64,000 bases of DNA from Pseudomonas sp. HS6 (GTDB taxonomy: Bacteria; Pseudomonadota; Gammaproteobacteria; Pseudomonadales; Pseudomonadaceae), in assembly GCF_023375815.1 (NCBI RefSeq), contig NZ_CP067412.1, positions 5,146,001 to 5,210,000 on the forward strand, in the 5' to 3' direction. The notes under the pieces were generated by a model. It was not told the DNA's origin. It saw nothing but the letters and a program-made list of their open reading frames with translations, and searched no databases. The position numbers and the translations under genes are program-made. Positions 26,002 to 34,279 of the stretch are shown here, in pieces (positions within the stretch are counted from its first letter, which is position 1; each line of letters opens with the position of its first letter).

Positions 26002-26022
26002 ATGGATTTAAGCTTAATCCAT
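26002..26022. promoter_or_regulatory. Inverted repeat in LysR/pirin divergent promoter
   Basis: ATGGATT (26002-26008) and AATCCAT (26016-26022) flank the 7-nt TAAGCTT. It lies 29 nt before the pirin start codon and 56 nt from the LysR start codon, a position expected for a LysR-type operator. Confidence 0.5.
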
Positions 26023-26050
26023 CGCGTCATTCATCCGATTGGAGGCAACC

Positions 26051-26917
26051 ATGAAAAACATCATCGGTATCTACACCAGCCCTCGCGGCCATTGGGTCGG
26101 CGATGGTTTCCCGGTTCGCACGCTGTTTTCCTACGACAATCTGGGCAAGCACATCAGCCCGTTCCTGCTGCTGGATCACGCCGGGCCTGCGCAATTCACC
26201 CCGACCACCGAACGACGTGGCGTTGGTCAGCATCCGCACCGTGGGTTCGAAACCGTGACTATCGTTTACGAGGGCGAAGTGCAGCACCGCGATTCCACCG
26301 GTGCCGGCGGCACCATCGGCCCGGGCGATGTGCAATGGATGACCGCTGCGTCCGGGATCCTGCATGAGGAGTTTCACTCGGACAACTTCGCCAGAACCGG
26401 CGGCAATCTGGAAATGGTGCAACTGTGGGTCAACCTGCCAGCCAAGGACAAAATGGCGGCGCCCGGTTACCAGACCATTCTGGATCGCAACATTCCTAGC
26501 ATCCCGCTCAAGGACGGCGCGGGCAGCCTGCGCCTGATCGCCGGTGAGTTCGACGGCCAAAAAGGCCCGTCCCGCACCTTCACGCCGATCGACGTGTGGG
26601 ATCTGCGCCTGAACGCCGGCAAGTTGCTGACGCTGGATCTGCACGAGGGCCGCAACACCGCGTTGGTGCTGTTGCGCGGTGCGGTGCAGGTCAACGGTCT
26701 GGAATCGGTACGCCAGGGCCAGTTGGCGCTGTTCGAGCGTGACGGTCGGCAACTGACGCTTGAGGCCAGTGAAGATGCAGTGGTGTTGCTGCTCAGCGGC
26801 GAGCCGATCGACGAACCTATCGTCGGCCACGGTCCGTTCGTGATGAACACCGAGCAGGAAATCCACCAGGCATTCGCCGACTTCCAGTCCGGCCGCTTCG
26901 GCCGCATGCACGGCTGA
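26051..26917 (+). CDS. Pirin family protein
   Basis: Bicupin protein of 288 residues; bacterial pirins are metal-dependent and some have quercetinase activity or bind metabolic enzymes. The N-terminal cupin carries the metal motif (GQHPHRGFETVTIVYEGE, then GDVQWMTAASGILHEEFH), giving His and Glu ligands. The C-terminal cupin runs from about 165 to 265, ending LLLSGEPIDEPIVGHGPFVMN, a pirin hallmark. GGAGG 5 nt upstream fixes the start. Divergent from the LysR gene; substrate not deducible. Confidence 0.92.
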   Translation: MKNIIGIYTSPRGHWVGDGFPVRTLFSYDNLGKHISPFLLLDHAGPAQFTPTTERRGVGQHPHRGFETVTIVYEGEVQHRDSTGAGGTIGPGDVQWMTAASGILHEEFHSDNFARTGGNLEMVQLWVNLPAKDKMAAPGYQTILDRNIPSIPLKDGAGSLRLIAGEFDGQKGPSRTFTPIDVWDLRLNAGKLLTLDLHEGRNTALVLLRGAVQVNGLESVRQGQLALFERDGRQLTLEASEDAVVLLLSGEPIDEPIVGHGPFVMNTEQEIHQAFADFQSGRFGRMHG

Positions 26918-27076
26918 CAAGCCGCGCTTCCACACCCCGCTCTACACAGGATGCGTAGGCCGGTTCGAAGGCCAGGGATGGCTGTTGCCCAAAAGAAAGA
27001 GAAAACGCTGGATTCCCGGCGCTGACCCGAGACCTCGACCTTCCGTCGAGATCGACAACCCGCGAGGATTACTGCA

Positions 27077-27703
27077 ATGAGCACTCAATACAAACGTCTG
27101 GACAAGAACAACGCCGCCGTTCTGTTGGTCGACCATCAAGCCGGGCTGTTGTCGCTGGTGCGCGACATTGAGCCTGACCGGTTCAAGAACAACGTGCTGG
27201 CGCTGGCCGACCTGGCCAAGTACTTCAAGCTGCCGACGATCCTGACCACCAGTTTCGAAAGCGGCCCCAACGGCCCGCTGGTACCCGAGCTCAAGGCGTT
27301 GTTCCCCGAGGCTCCGTACATTGCCCGTCCCGGCCAGATCAATGCCTGGGACAACGAAGACTTCGTCAAGGCGATCAAGGCCACCGGCAAGAAGCAACTG
27401 ATCATTGCTGGCGTGGTGACTGAGGTGTGTGTGGCATTCCCGGCGCTGTCGGCCCTTGAAGAAGGGTTTGATGTATTCGTGGTGACCGATGCCTCCGGCA
27501 CGTTCAATGAGCTGACCCGTGAATCGGCATGGAACCGTATGTCCAGCGCAGGCGCACAATTGATGACCTGGTTCGGTCTGGCCTGCGAGTTGCACCGTGA
27601 TTGGCGCAACGATATCGAAGGGCTGGGCACGTTGTTCTCCAACCACATCCCGGACTACCGCAACCTGATGACCAGTTACAGCACGCTGACCAGCGGCAAG
27701 TAA
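27077..27703 (+). CDS. ycaC: YcaC-like cysteine hydrolase (isochorismatase fold)
   Basis: 208-residue hydrolase of the isochorismatase superfamily with very close resemblance to E. coli YcaC, an oligomeric hydrolase of unknown substrate. Candidate catalytic residues are Asp19 (LLVDHQAG), Arg84 (YIARPG, where other family members have Lys) and nucleophile Cys118 (VVTEVCVAFP). GAGG lies about 10 nt before the ATG. Own terminator downstream, 159 nt after pirin, so probably a separate unit. Confidence 0.92.
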   Translation: MSTQYKRLDKNNAAVLLVDHQAGLLSLVRDIEPDRFKNNVLALADLAKYFKLPTILTTSFESGPNGPLVPELKALFPEAPYIARPGQINAWDNEDFVKAIKATGKKQLIIAGVVTEVCVAFPALSALEEGFDVFVVTDASGTFNELTRESAWNRMSSAGAQLMTWFGLACELHRDWRNDIEGLGTLFSNHIPDYRNLMTSYSTLTSGK

Positions 27704-27714
27704 TCAGCGCCATA

Positions 27715-27751
27715 AAACCTGTGGGAGCACGTTGTCTCCCACAGGTTTTTT
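27715..27751. terminator. Terminator after ycaC (REP-like arms)
   Basis: AAACCTGTGGGAG pairs with CTCCCACAGGTTT around an 8-nt loop and is followed by a T-run. The arms contain the TGTGGGAG Pseudomonas repeat core. Confidence 0.85.
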
Positions 27752-27852
27752 CGGTGCCCGCCAAATAGCACTCATCCCGCCAAATCAATTGCTCCTACAC
27801 TAAGCCCAATCTGTGCGATCTTCTCGCGATTGACCTCTGTCGGAGTTGTTTG

Positions 27853-29295
27853 ATGCTGTCTCTGCTGACTGAACATCCGTTGTTCTGCGCGTTGATCCTG
27901 ATCCTGCTCGACCTTGGCCTGTGGCGCCTGATCAGCTCTCACGGCAGCGAATGGAAGCTGCTGGTGCGGGTGCTGATTTTCAGCCTGTTCAGCGTGCTGC
28001 TGTTCAACGAAGGCCTCAACCCGATGGAGCCGGCGCCGTGGGCCGACAACGTGCCGTTGCATCTGGCGGCGACCGGGTTGCAGATTGGCTGGTGGCTGTT
28101 CGGTGCGCGCACCCTGACAGTGTTGATCGGCGCGGTGATGATGCAGCGGGTCGGCCACACCGGGCGGCTGTTGCAGGATCTGCTCGGCGCGGTGATTTTC
28201 CTGATCGCCATTATTGCGGCACTGGCCTATGTGCTGGATCTGCCGGTCAAAGGCGTGCTGGCCACGTCCGGGGCGCTGGCAATCATCGTCGGTCTGGCGC
28301 TGCAAAGTACCCTGAGCGACGTGTTCTCCGGCATCGTCTTGAACACCACCAAACCCTATCAACTCGATGACTGGATTTCCATCGACGGCACGGAAGGGCG
28401 GGTCACCGACATCGATTGGCGTGCCACGCGTCTGCAGACCTCACAGGGCAGCATGGCGGTGATTCCCAACTCGCTGGCGGCGAAGGCCAAGATCATCAAC
28501 TTCAGCCGGCCGAGCAATATGTTTGGGGTCTCTGTCAGCGTGCAGGTCAGCCCCCATGCGCGGCCGAACTCGGTGATCGACGCCCTGGAGCGGGCGATGC
28601 AAGGCTGTCGCCCGCTGCTGGACACCCCGGCGCCGAGCGTGGCGCTGAAGAGTTCCAGCAGTGCCGGTGCGGAGTATGAAATCAGCGGGTTCGTGGCCTC
28701 GATGAACGAGAAGCGCGCAGTGCGCAATCAGTTGTTCGATCTGGCTTACCGTCACCTGCAAGCGTCCGGGGTCAATCTGCTATCGAGCGATGAACCCTCC
28801 GCCCCGGCCCATCTCTCACGGCCACGGGCGCTGCTCGACAGCTCGCCGATTTTCTCCACCCTGCGTCAGGAAGAGAAAGAAACCTTCAGCCAGAACATGA
28901 CCCTGCAAACCTTCCGCGCCGGCGAGATCATTCTGGCGGGCGGGGAGGTCAGCGATCATCTGTTCATCATTGAGTCCGGCGTGGTCTCGGTCACCTTGAA
29001 ACGCCACGGCGCACCGTTCGAGTCCGGGCGCATGGGGCCGGGTGAAGTGATCGGCGAGGCGGGGATTCTTTCCGATACCTCGCTGCCGGCGGACTTTTCC
29101 GCCAAAACCTTCTGTGCGCTGTATCGCATCGAAAAGTCGTATCTCAAGCCTTGTCTGGACGCCCGCCACGACATCAACGACGCGATGAAGGCATTGCTCG
29201 ATTACCGCTTGCACAAAGCGCAATCCCTGACCGAGGAAAAAACGGTGGTTGCGCCGAAAAAAGGCTTCCTGCAATGGCTGCGCAATCGCGCGTGA
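27853..29295 (+). CDS. MscS-type mechanosensitive channel with cyclic-nucleotide-binding domain
   Basis: Inner-membrane small-conductance channel family protein of 480 residues. Four hydrophobic segments (about residues 10-30, 38-55, 78-100 and 112-135) lead into an MscS pore and beta domain (about 130-300; KGVLATSGALAIIVGLALQS, then DGTEGRVTDIDWRATRLQT). A cNMP-binding domain (about 325-440; GEIILAGGEVSDHLFIIESG, GPGEVIGEAGIL) is fused at the C-terminus. This fusion defines the bCNG subgroup, in which gating may respond to cyclic nucleotides. GGAG 7 nt before the ATG at 27853. Single gene flanked by a terminator. Confidence 0.9.
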   Translation: MLSLLTEHPLFCALILILLDLGLWRLISSHGSEWKLLVRVLIFSLFSVLLFNEGLNPMEPAPWADNVPLHLAATGLQIGWWLFGARTLTVLIGAVMMQRVGHTGRLLQDLLGAVIFLIAIIAALAYVLDLPVKGVLATSGALAIIVGLALQSTLSDVFSGIVLNTTKPYQLDDWISIDGTEGRVTDIDWRATRLQTSQGSMAVIPNSLAAKAKIINFSRPSNMFGVSVSVQVSPHARPNSVIDALERAMQGCRPLLDTPAPSVALKSSSSAGAEYEISGFVASMNEKRAVRNQLFDLAYRHLQASGVNLLSSDEPSAPAHLSRPRALLDSSPIFSTLRQEEKETFSQNMTLQTFRAGEIILAGGEVSDHLFIIESGVVSVTLKRHGAPFESGRMGPGEVIGEAGILSDTSLPADFSAKTFCALYRIEKSYLKPCLDARHDINDAMKALLDYRLHKAQSLTEEKTVVAPKKGFLQWLRNRA

Positions 29296-29301
29296 CGACC
29301 T

Positions 29302-29889
29302 TCAGCGTTGTTCGTAGCCAGCGAGTTTGCGCTCAAGGTTCAGGCGCACCAGTGGCCATTCGTCATCGATGATGCTGAAGCGCACCGAATTGCGCTTGCG
29401 GCCGTCCGGCATGATCCGCTCGTAACGCACGATGCCTTCCTGCTGTGCACCCAGGCGCAGGATCGCATTGCGTGATTTCTGGTTGTTTTCGTCGGTGGTG
29501 AATTGCACGCGCACGCAATCGAGCACTTCGAAGGCGTGCCGCAGCATCAGGTACTTGGCCTCGGTGTTGACGAAGGTTTTCTGAAAGCGAGTCGAGATCC
29601 AGCTGCTGCCGATTTCCAGCTTGCGATTGAGCGGGTCGATCTTCCAGAACCGGGTCGAACCGATCACCTCGCCGGTCTCCTTCAATACGATCGCAAATGG
29701 CATGACCGTGCCCGCCTCACGGCCGTCGAGTGCCTTTTTCAGGTAGCTGTCGACGGTGGTCGCCGAGGGCACCACGGTGACAGTGAGGTTCCACAACTCG
29801 CCGTCGGCAGCGGCGTGGAGCAGGGCATCGGCGTCGGTGTACTGAAGAGGGCGCAGGAGGATGCCCTGGCCTTGCAGCGTGGTTTGCAT
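29302..29889 (-). CDS. GNAT-family N-acetyltransferase (RimJ/RimL type)
   Basis: 195-residue acetyl-CoA-dependent acetyltransferase of the RimJ/RimL-like Acetyltransf_3 group. The fold begins at GILLRPLQYTDADALLHAA, with EVIGSTRFWKIDPLNRKLEIGSSWI as the core strands and KSRNAILRLGAQQEG, the conserved asparagine-rich helix near the C-terminus. The start at 29889 is chosen from domain boundaries; ATGs at 29925 and 29961 are possible but add low-complexity residues. Convergent with the channel gene, 6 nt apart. The substrate is unknown. Confidence 0.85.
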   Translation of the reverse strand: MQTTLQGQGILLRPLQYTDADALLHAAADGELWNLTVTVVPSATTVDSYLKKALDGREAGTVMPFAIVLKETGEVIGSTRFWKIDPLNRKLEIGSSWISTRFQKTFVNTEAKYLMLRHAFEVLDCVRVQFTTDENNQKSRNAILRLGAQQEGIVRYERIMPDGRKRNSVRFSIIDDEWPLVRLNLERKLAGYEQR

Positions 29890-30087
29890 GAGGGGCGGCT
29901 CTTGTCGGTTCGGGCGAGCGTCCATTACGCCGCAACGGGCGTCGTCGTTGCAACTGCTCATGGAGCCTGAATCAGATCAGTCCACAGAGCCGATTGGTGA
30001 AATCAATTGTCAGTCCGATAGCCGGATCCCGTATACATGGCGACCATCGGCGGAACGAACCGCGCCTCCCTGCAAAAGGACTGAGCA

Positions 30088-30915
30088 ATGAGCGAGCCAC
30101 GCCTGGCGAATCTGAAACAGTATCTGCAACGGCTGGGGTTCGACACGCCCCCGGCACCGACCCTTGAGACCCTGCGACTGTTGCAGTTGCGTCATACCGG
30201 CGCCTTTCCTTTCGAGAATCTGTCGACCCTCTCTGGCGAGCCCGTGCTGATCGATCTGCCATCCATCCAGCGCAAGGTCTTGAACGATGCCCGTGGTGGT
30301 TACTGCTACGAACTCAACAATCTGTTTCTGGCCTTGTTGCTGGAACTGGGATTCGATGCGCGGGGCATCAGTGGCCGTGTGGTCATGAATCAGCCGGAAG
30401 GGAGCTGGACGGCACGGACTCATCGTTTGAGTCTGGTGACCCTCGACGGCGTGCGGTACATCACCGATGTCGGCTTCGGCGGCATGGTGCCGACCGCGCC
30501 GCTGATTCTGGATACCGAAGCCGAGCAGTCCACCCCCCACGAACCCTATCGCATCGAAGTGCAGGCCGATGGCTACATGCTGCGGGCCAGGGTCGCCGGC
30601 GAATGGCGGCCGATGTACCTGTTCGACCTGCAACGCCAGGAAGACATCGATTACACCCTCGGCAACTGGTATGTCTCGACCCATCCGGATTCACCGTTCG
30701 CCCAGCGCCTGATGGTCGCGCGTACGGGCGACGGCTGGCGGCGCACGTTGAACAACGGCAGTTTCGCGATCCATCGCATCGGTGCCGAGAGCGAGCGACG
30801 CGAGGTGACGGATGTCGATGAACTGATCGAATTGCTGGAGCGGGAATTCGGCCTGCGCTTGCCGCACCAGCCTGGTGCGCGTCTGGCCTTGGCGCGCTTG
30901 ATCCAGCCTGCCTGA
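30088..30915 (+). CDS. nat: Arylamine N-acetyltransferase
   Basis: Cytosolic NAT (also called NhoA) that transfers acetyl from acetyl-CoA to arylamines and hydrazines. The 275-residue length is standard. The Cys-His-Asp triad is visible: Cys73 in RGGYCYELN, His112 in RTHRL and Asp127 in TDVGFGG. The opening LKQYLQRLGF and PFENLSTL are also family motifs. AAGGA lies 7 nt before the ATG. Convergent with brnA, only 3 nt apart. Confidence 0.95.
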   Translation: MSEPRLANLKQYLQRLGFDTPPAPTLETLRLLQLRHTGAFPFENLSTLSGEPVLIDLPSIQRKVLNDARGGYCYELNNLFLALLLELGFDARGISGRVVMNQPEGSWTARTHRLSLVTLDGVRYITDVGFGGMVPTAPLILDTEAEQSTPHEPYRIEVQADGYMLRARVAGEWRPMYLFDLQRQEDIDYTLGNWYVSTHPDSPFAQRLMVARTGDGWRRTLNNGSFAIHRIGAESERREVTDVDELIELLEREFGLRLPHQPGARLALARLIQPA

Positions 30916-30918
30916 AAC

Positions 30919-31248
30919 CTACGGTTTTACGTCCGGTTCAAGCACCCGCCGGATCTCATTCACGGCCGCCGACAGTTTCTTCTCAAGGCTCTTGAGGTCG
31001 GTAGCGGTGATGCCTTTCTTGAATTGCCCGATGGAATGCTCGAGTTCATCGGCTGTGCCACGGCTGTCGAGCAGTGCATGGCGCAGGGTGTTGTTGATGA
31101 CCGTCTGATAGCCATAGCCCTCGCTCTCAGCGACTCCCCGCGCGGCTTCGATGACTGCGTCATCGAGCATGATGGTGATGCGGGTCTTGCCCTTGTTGGA
31201 GGCGACGGCGCCTCGTGTTCCCTGGGTGAAATCGTATTCATCCTTCAT
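30919..31248 (-). CDS. brnA: BrnA-type antitoxin (ribbon-helix-helix)
   Basis: 109-residue antitoxin/repressor of the type II BrnTA system. The central segment KTRITIMLDDAVIEAARGVAESEGYGYQTVINNTLRHAL is the BrnA ribbon-helix-helix DNA-binding fold, at about residues 21-60. The C-terminal part is polar and could bind the toxin. It overlaps the end of brnT by ATGA, so the pair is translationally coupled, with the usual toxin-first order. Confidence 0.85.
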   Translation of the reverse strand: MKDEYDFTQGTRGAVASNKGKTRITIMLDDAVIEAARGVAESEGYGYQTVINNTLRHALLDSRGTADELEHSIGQFKKGITATDLKSLEKKLSAAVNEIRRVLEPDVKP

Positions 31249-31535
31249 TGATCAAATCTCCGGAAATAATGGTGTCGCTCGCTGGGCGTTGCACTGCGCG
31301 CGGAAATGATTCGAACCAAATTCGGCTCCCGATAGCTGTACACGACGACCAGCAAACGCCCCTTGCCGTCGTTACCGAGCGTGATCCAGCGTTGTTCGTC
31401 ATGGTCGTTATCCTCAATCGTCAATGCTCGCTCATCGTGAAAGACCGGCTCGGCCTCGGCGAGGCTGATCCCTCTGTGCTTGAGTTTGTTGGCAGCATTC
31501 TTGCTTTTGTCGAACTGAATGTTGAATGACTTAAT
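31245..31535 (-). CDS. brnT: BrnT-type toxin reading frame without a standard start codon
   Basis: I translated the frame ending at the TGA overlapping brnA. It encodes FDKSKNAANKLKHRGISLAE, then a GRLLVVVYSYREP strand and RIISARSATPSERHHYF, the signature of BrnT ribonuclease-type toxins. The conserved N-terminus begins right at an ATT codon (31535 or 31520). Going upstream to an in-frame stop near 31596 there is no ATG, GTG or TTG. The first standard start inside the frame is a TTG about 30 codons in, which would remove the conserved opening. Either a rare ATT start is used or the gene lost its start. The coordinates given assume ATT at 31535 (96 residues). Confidence 0.65.
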   Translation of the reverse strand: MKSFNIQFDKSKNAANKLKHRGISLAEAEPVFHDERALTIEDNDHDEQRWITLGNDGKGRLLVVVYSYREPNLVRIISARSATPSERHHYFRRFDQ

Positions 31536-31790
31536 TATGCATACTTTATATGTATAAAAAAGAGCGCGGCCGCGCCGTCGGTCGCCGTGAACACTTCAGC
31601 CTAGGTGGATAAAACGTGGGGTCAGTTGACGATGTGTTGCCGGATTTGTGGAGGGATGGAAGGGGCGGGATAGAAGGTTGGATGGCTACCTATCCATAAT
31701 GTGACTGATAAGTTGTATACAACTCTATGGACATTTGTCACGAGTATTGAATACAGTGTGCGCATAACAAAAACCAGGGAACCCCCCACC
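31536..31790. other. Intergenic region brnT / NCS2 permease
   Basis: 255 nt. The brnT-proximal 30 nt are AT-rich with short inverted repeats around TATACATATA, plausibly the BrnTA promoter and operator. A GC-rich middle has no visible gene. The permease-proximal part contains the 12-bp palindrome at 31712-31723. Confidence 0.5.
31712..31723. promoter_or_regulatory. Perfect 12-bp palindrome upstream of the NCS2 permease
   Basis: GTTGTATACAAC is a perfect palindrome 67 nt before the permease start. TTGTATACAA-like sites are typical of GntR-family (FadR/VanR type) operators, so I read it as an operator for a regulator encoded elsewhere. Confidence 0.6.
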
Positions 31791-33311
31791 ATGAAAACGC
31801 CCCATGTTTCACACCAACGGCCCGAGGACGAAAACCTCGGGGTCGGCGCGAATATGGCTTACGGCCTGCAACATGTTCTGACCATGTATGGCGGTATCGT
31901 CGCGGTGCCGCTGATCATCGGTCAGGCCGCCGGGTTGTCGCCGGCGGACATTGGTCTGTTGATTGCTGCTTCATTGTTTGCGGGGGGGCTGGCCACGTTG
32001 CTGCAAACCCTGGGTCTACCGTTTTTCGGATGTCAGTTGCCGCTGGTGCAGGGTGTGTCGTTCTCCGGTGTCGCGACCATGGTGGCGATTGTCAGCAGTG
32101 GCGGGGAGGGCGGCTTTCAGTCGGTGCTCGGGGCGGTGATTGCCGCGTCGTTGATCGGTTTGCTGATCACGCCGGTGTTCTCGCGCATCACCAAGTTCTT
32201 TCCACCGCTGGTCACCGGCATCGTGATCACCACCATCGGCCTGACGCTGATGCCGGTGGCCGCACGCTGGGCCATGGGCGGCAACAGCCATGCTCCGGAC
32301 TTCGGCAGCATGCAGAACATCGGTCTGGCGGCGGTCACGCTGGTATTGGTGTTGTTGCTGAGCAAGGTTGGCAGCTCGACCATCTCGCGTCTGTCGATCC
32401 TGTTGGCGATGGTGATCGGCACGGTGCTGGCGGTGTTCCTCGGCATGGCGGACTTCTCCAACGTCACACAGGGCCCGATGTTCGGCTTCCCGACACCGTT
32501 CCATTTCGGCATGCCGACCTTCCACTTCGCCGCGATCCTGTCGATGTGCATCGTGGTCATGGTGACCCTGGTGGAAACCTCGGCGGACATTCTGGCAGTC
32601 GGTGAAATCATCGGCACCAAGGTCGACTCCAAGCGTCTGGGCAATGGCCTGCGGGCGGACATGCTGTCGAGTATGTTTGCGCCGATCTTCGGCTCGTTCA
32701 CCCAAAGCGCCTTCGCCCAGAACGTCGGGCTGGTGGCGGTGACCGGGATCAAGAGCCGTTATGTGGTGGCGACCGGCGGCATCTTTCTGGTGATCCTCGG
32801 CTTGCTGCCGTTCATGGGTCGGGTGATCGCAGCAGTGCCGACCTCGGTACTCGGTGGCGCTGGCATCGTGCTGTTCGGCACCGTGGCGGCGAGTGGCATC
32901 CGCACGCTGTCCAAGGTCGATTATCGCAACAACGTCAACCTGATCATCGTTGCGACCTCGATAGGCTTCGGCATGATCCCGATTGCCGCGCCGAACTTCT
33001 ACGATCACTTCCCGAGCTGGTTCGCGACCATTTTCCATTCGGGCATCAGCTCGTCGGCGATCATGGCGATCTTGCTGAACCTGGCGTTCAACCACTTCAC
33101 GGCGGGTAACTCGGATCAGCAGTCGGTGTTCGCGGCGGCGGAAGAGCGGACCCTGCGTTTCCGGGATCTGGCGGCGCTGCGCGAGGGCGACTACTTCAGC
33201 GACGGCAAGCTGCATGATTGCGATGGCAATGAAGTGCCGGTGATCGATCCGGACGCGGATCACGGTCATGGTGCACCAAAGGCACATGCCAAAAGCAGCG
33301 AGCACGTCTGA
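31791..33311 (+). CDS. NCS2 nucleobase:cation symporter (xanthine/uric acid permease type)
   Basis: Inner-membrane proton-coupled purine permease, xanthine/uracil family. The start at 31791 (MKTPHVSHQRPEDENLGVGAN) gives 506 residues; an open frame from 31701 runs through the promoter region and is rejected. About 12-14 membrane segments. Motifs: GLQHVLTMYGG in TM1, LPLVQGVSFSG in TM3, QNVGLVAVTGIKSRYVVA (the QNxGxxxxTG signature of the family) near residue 320. The signature and tail fit xanthine/urate carriers better than UraA. Stand-alone gene with its own terminator. Confidence 0.9.
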   Translation: MKTPHVSHQRPEDENLGVGANMAYGLQHVLTMYGGIVAVPLIIGQAAGLSPADIGLLIAASLFAGGLATLLQTLGLPFFGCQLPLVQGVSFSGVATMVAIVSSGGEGGFQSVLGAVIAASLIGLLITPVFSRITKFFPPLVTGIVITTIGLTLMPVAARWAMGGNSHAPDFGSMQNIGLAAVTLVLVLLLSKVGSSTISRLSILLAMVIGTVLAVFLGMADFSNVTQGPMFGFPTPFHFGMPTFHFAAILSMCIVVMVTLVETSADILAVGEIIGTKVDSKRLGNGLRADMLSSMFAPIFGSFTQSAFAQNVGLVAVTGIKSRYVVATGGIFLVILGLLPFMGRVIAAVPTSVLGGAGIVLFGTVAASGIRTLSKVDYRNNVNLIIVATSIGFGMIPIAAPNFYDHFPSWFATIFHSGISSSAIMAILLNLAFNHFTAGNSDQQSVFAAAEERTLRFRDLAALREGDYFSDGKLHDCDGNEVPVIDPDADHGHGAPKAHAKSSEHV

Positions 33312-33327
33312 CTGCTATAGCTGAATG

Positions 33328-33367
33328 AAAAAGGGCCGATCAGTTGGAAAACTGATCGGCCCTTTTT
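33328..33367 (+). terminator. Terminator after the NCS2 permease
   Basis: Very long hairpin: AAAAAGGGCCGATCAGTT pairs with AACTGATCGGCCCTTTTT around GGAA. It begins 17 nt past the stop codon. Confidence 0.92.
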
Positions 33368-33397
33368 CTATGGCGCCACTTTTTTCAGCGCCCACAA

Positions 33398-33431
33398 AAA
33401 AGCCCCTGAATCTTTCGATTCAGGGGCTTTG
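33398..33431 (-). terminator. Terminator of the tRNA-Asn transcript
   Basis: AAGCCCCTGAATC pairs with GATTCAGGGGCTT around TTTC, with A-runs on the left that read as U-runs on the minus strand. It lies 5 nt beyond the 3' end of the tRNA. Confidence 0.88.
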
Positions 33432-33435
33432 TATT

Positions 33436-33511
<76 letters not shown>

Positions 33512-33739
33512 ATTGGTGCGTATGTTACTGATTTAAAAAGACTAGTCAAGCGCCAGTTGTAAGTTTTTCGGAAAACTCAGGACGGACGGCGGTTTATCGG
33601 AGATTGGCGGTTACCAGAACCGTAGCAGAGGTCTACCATGGCCGCCCGGAAGTGGTCACACGCGCTGCCGGCCATTCGCCGAAAAGGTACGCGCCATGAA
33701 TAGCCCCACCCTAATCCATCGTCCTGCCGAGGTGTTCGC

Positions 33740-33970
33740 ATGAGCACCGCGCAAATCAGTCTGCCCAAAGGCGTCGGCCCGCACGCCGAAAAGCTCTTTG
33801 ACGCGATCACCCAGGCCGCCACGGCTGAAGAGTTGAATCGCGCGGGCGGCAAGGCCGAAGGTTTTGTCCTCGGTCTGGAAAGCACCAAGGCCATCAAGAG
33901 CCAGGTCGCCGAATCGCTCTACGTCGTTTATGACGACGCGGCGACTCAGCGTGCATCGGAACTGGCCTAA
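33740..33970 (+). CDS. Small conserved hypothetical protein (76 aa)
   Basis: Short soluble protein starting MSTAQISLPKGVG. The composition is helical and acidic (HAEKLFDAITQAATAEELNRAGGKAEG), without cysteines, signal peptide or membrane segment. I do not recognise a domain. Codon use looks like the neighbours, and its end overlaps the end of the convergent membrane protein by four bases. Confidence 0.6.
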   Translation: MSTAQISLPKGVGPHAEKLFDAITQAATAEELNRAGGKAEGFVLGLESTKAIKSQVAESLYVVYDDAATQRASELA

Positions 33971-34167
33971 CCGCCGAACGTGAAGGTGCCGAGCATCAGT
34001 TTGGCGTAAAGCATCGTTGCGCCCAGTTGCACCAGCCACAGCGCCAGCCCGCCGAGAAACACCCCGGCTGCGACTTGCAGCACCAGGTTGTTGCCACGTT
34101 TGGCCGGGGCGCGGGGGATGAAGTCATCCAGATCGTCGCGGTCGGCGCGCAGGTCATCGTTTTTCAT
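33967..34167 (-). CDS. Small single-pass membrane protein (66 aa)
   Basis: 66 residues from ATG at 34167 (MKNDDLRADRDDLDDF). An acidic N-terminus is followed by a basic patch (PRAPAKRGN) and a hydrophobic segment (about 29-60) that could cross the membrane once or twice. No family recognised. AGAGAG lies upstream. An upstream ATG at 34230 lies in sequence with no ribosome site. Confidence 0.6.
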   Translation of the reverse strand: MKNDDLRADRDDLDDFIPRAPAKRGNNLVLQVAAGVFLGGLALWLVQLGATMLYAKLMLGTFTFGG

Positions 34168-34234
34168 GGTGTCTCTCTGAAATATCGTCTGTGTGCAGTC
34201 TAGAGGGTGTAGCGGCTTTTCTTCAGACAAATAA

Positions 34235-34264
34235 AAAACGGGAAGCCCGAAAGCTTCCCGTTTT
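34235..34264. terminator. Terminator after the aminotransferase
   Basis: AAAACGGGAAGC pairs with GCTTCCCGTTTT around CCGAAA; T-runs flank both sides. Mainly for the minus-strand aminotransferase, which ends at 34280. Confidence 0.88.
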
Positions 34265-34279
34265 CAGTGCAGCGTCAGA

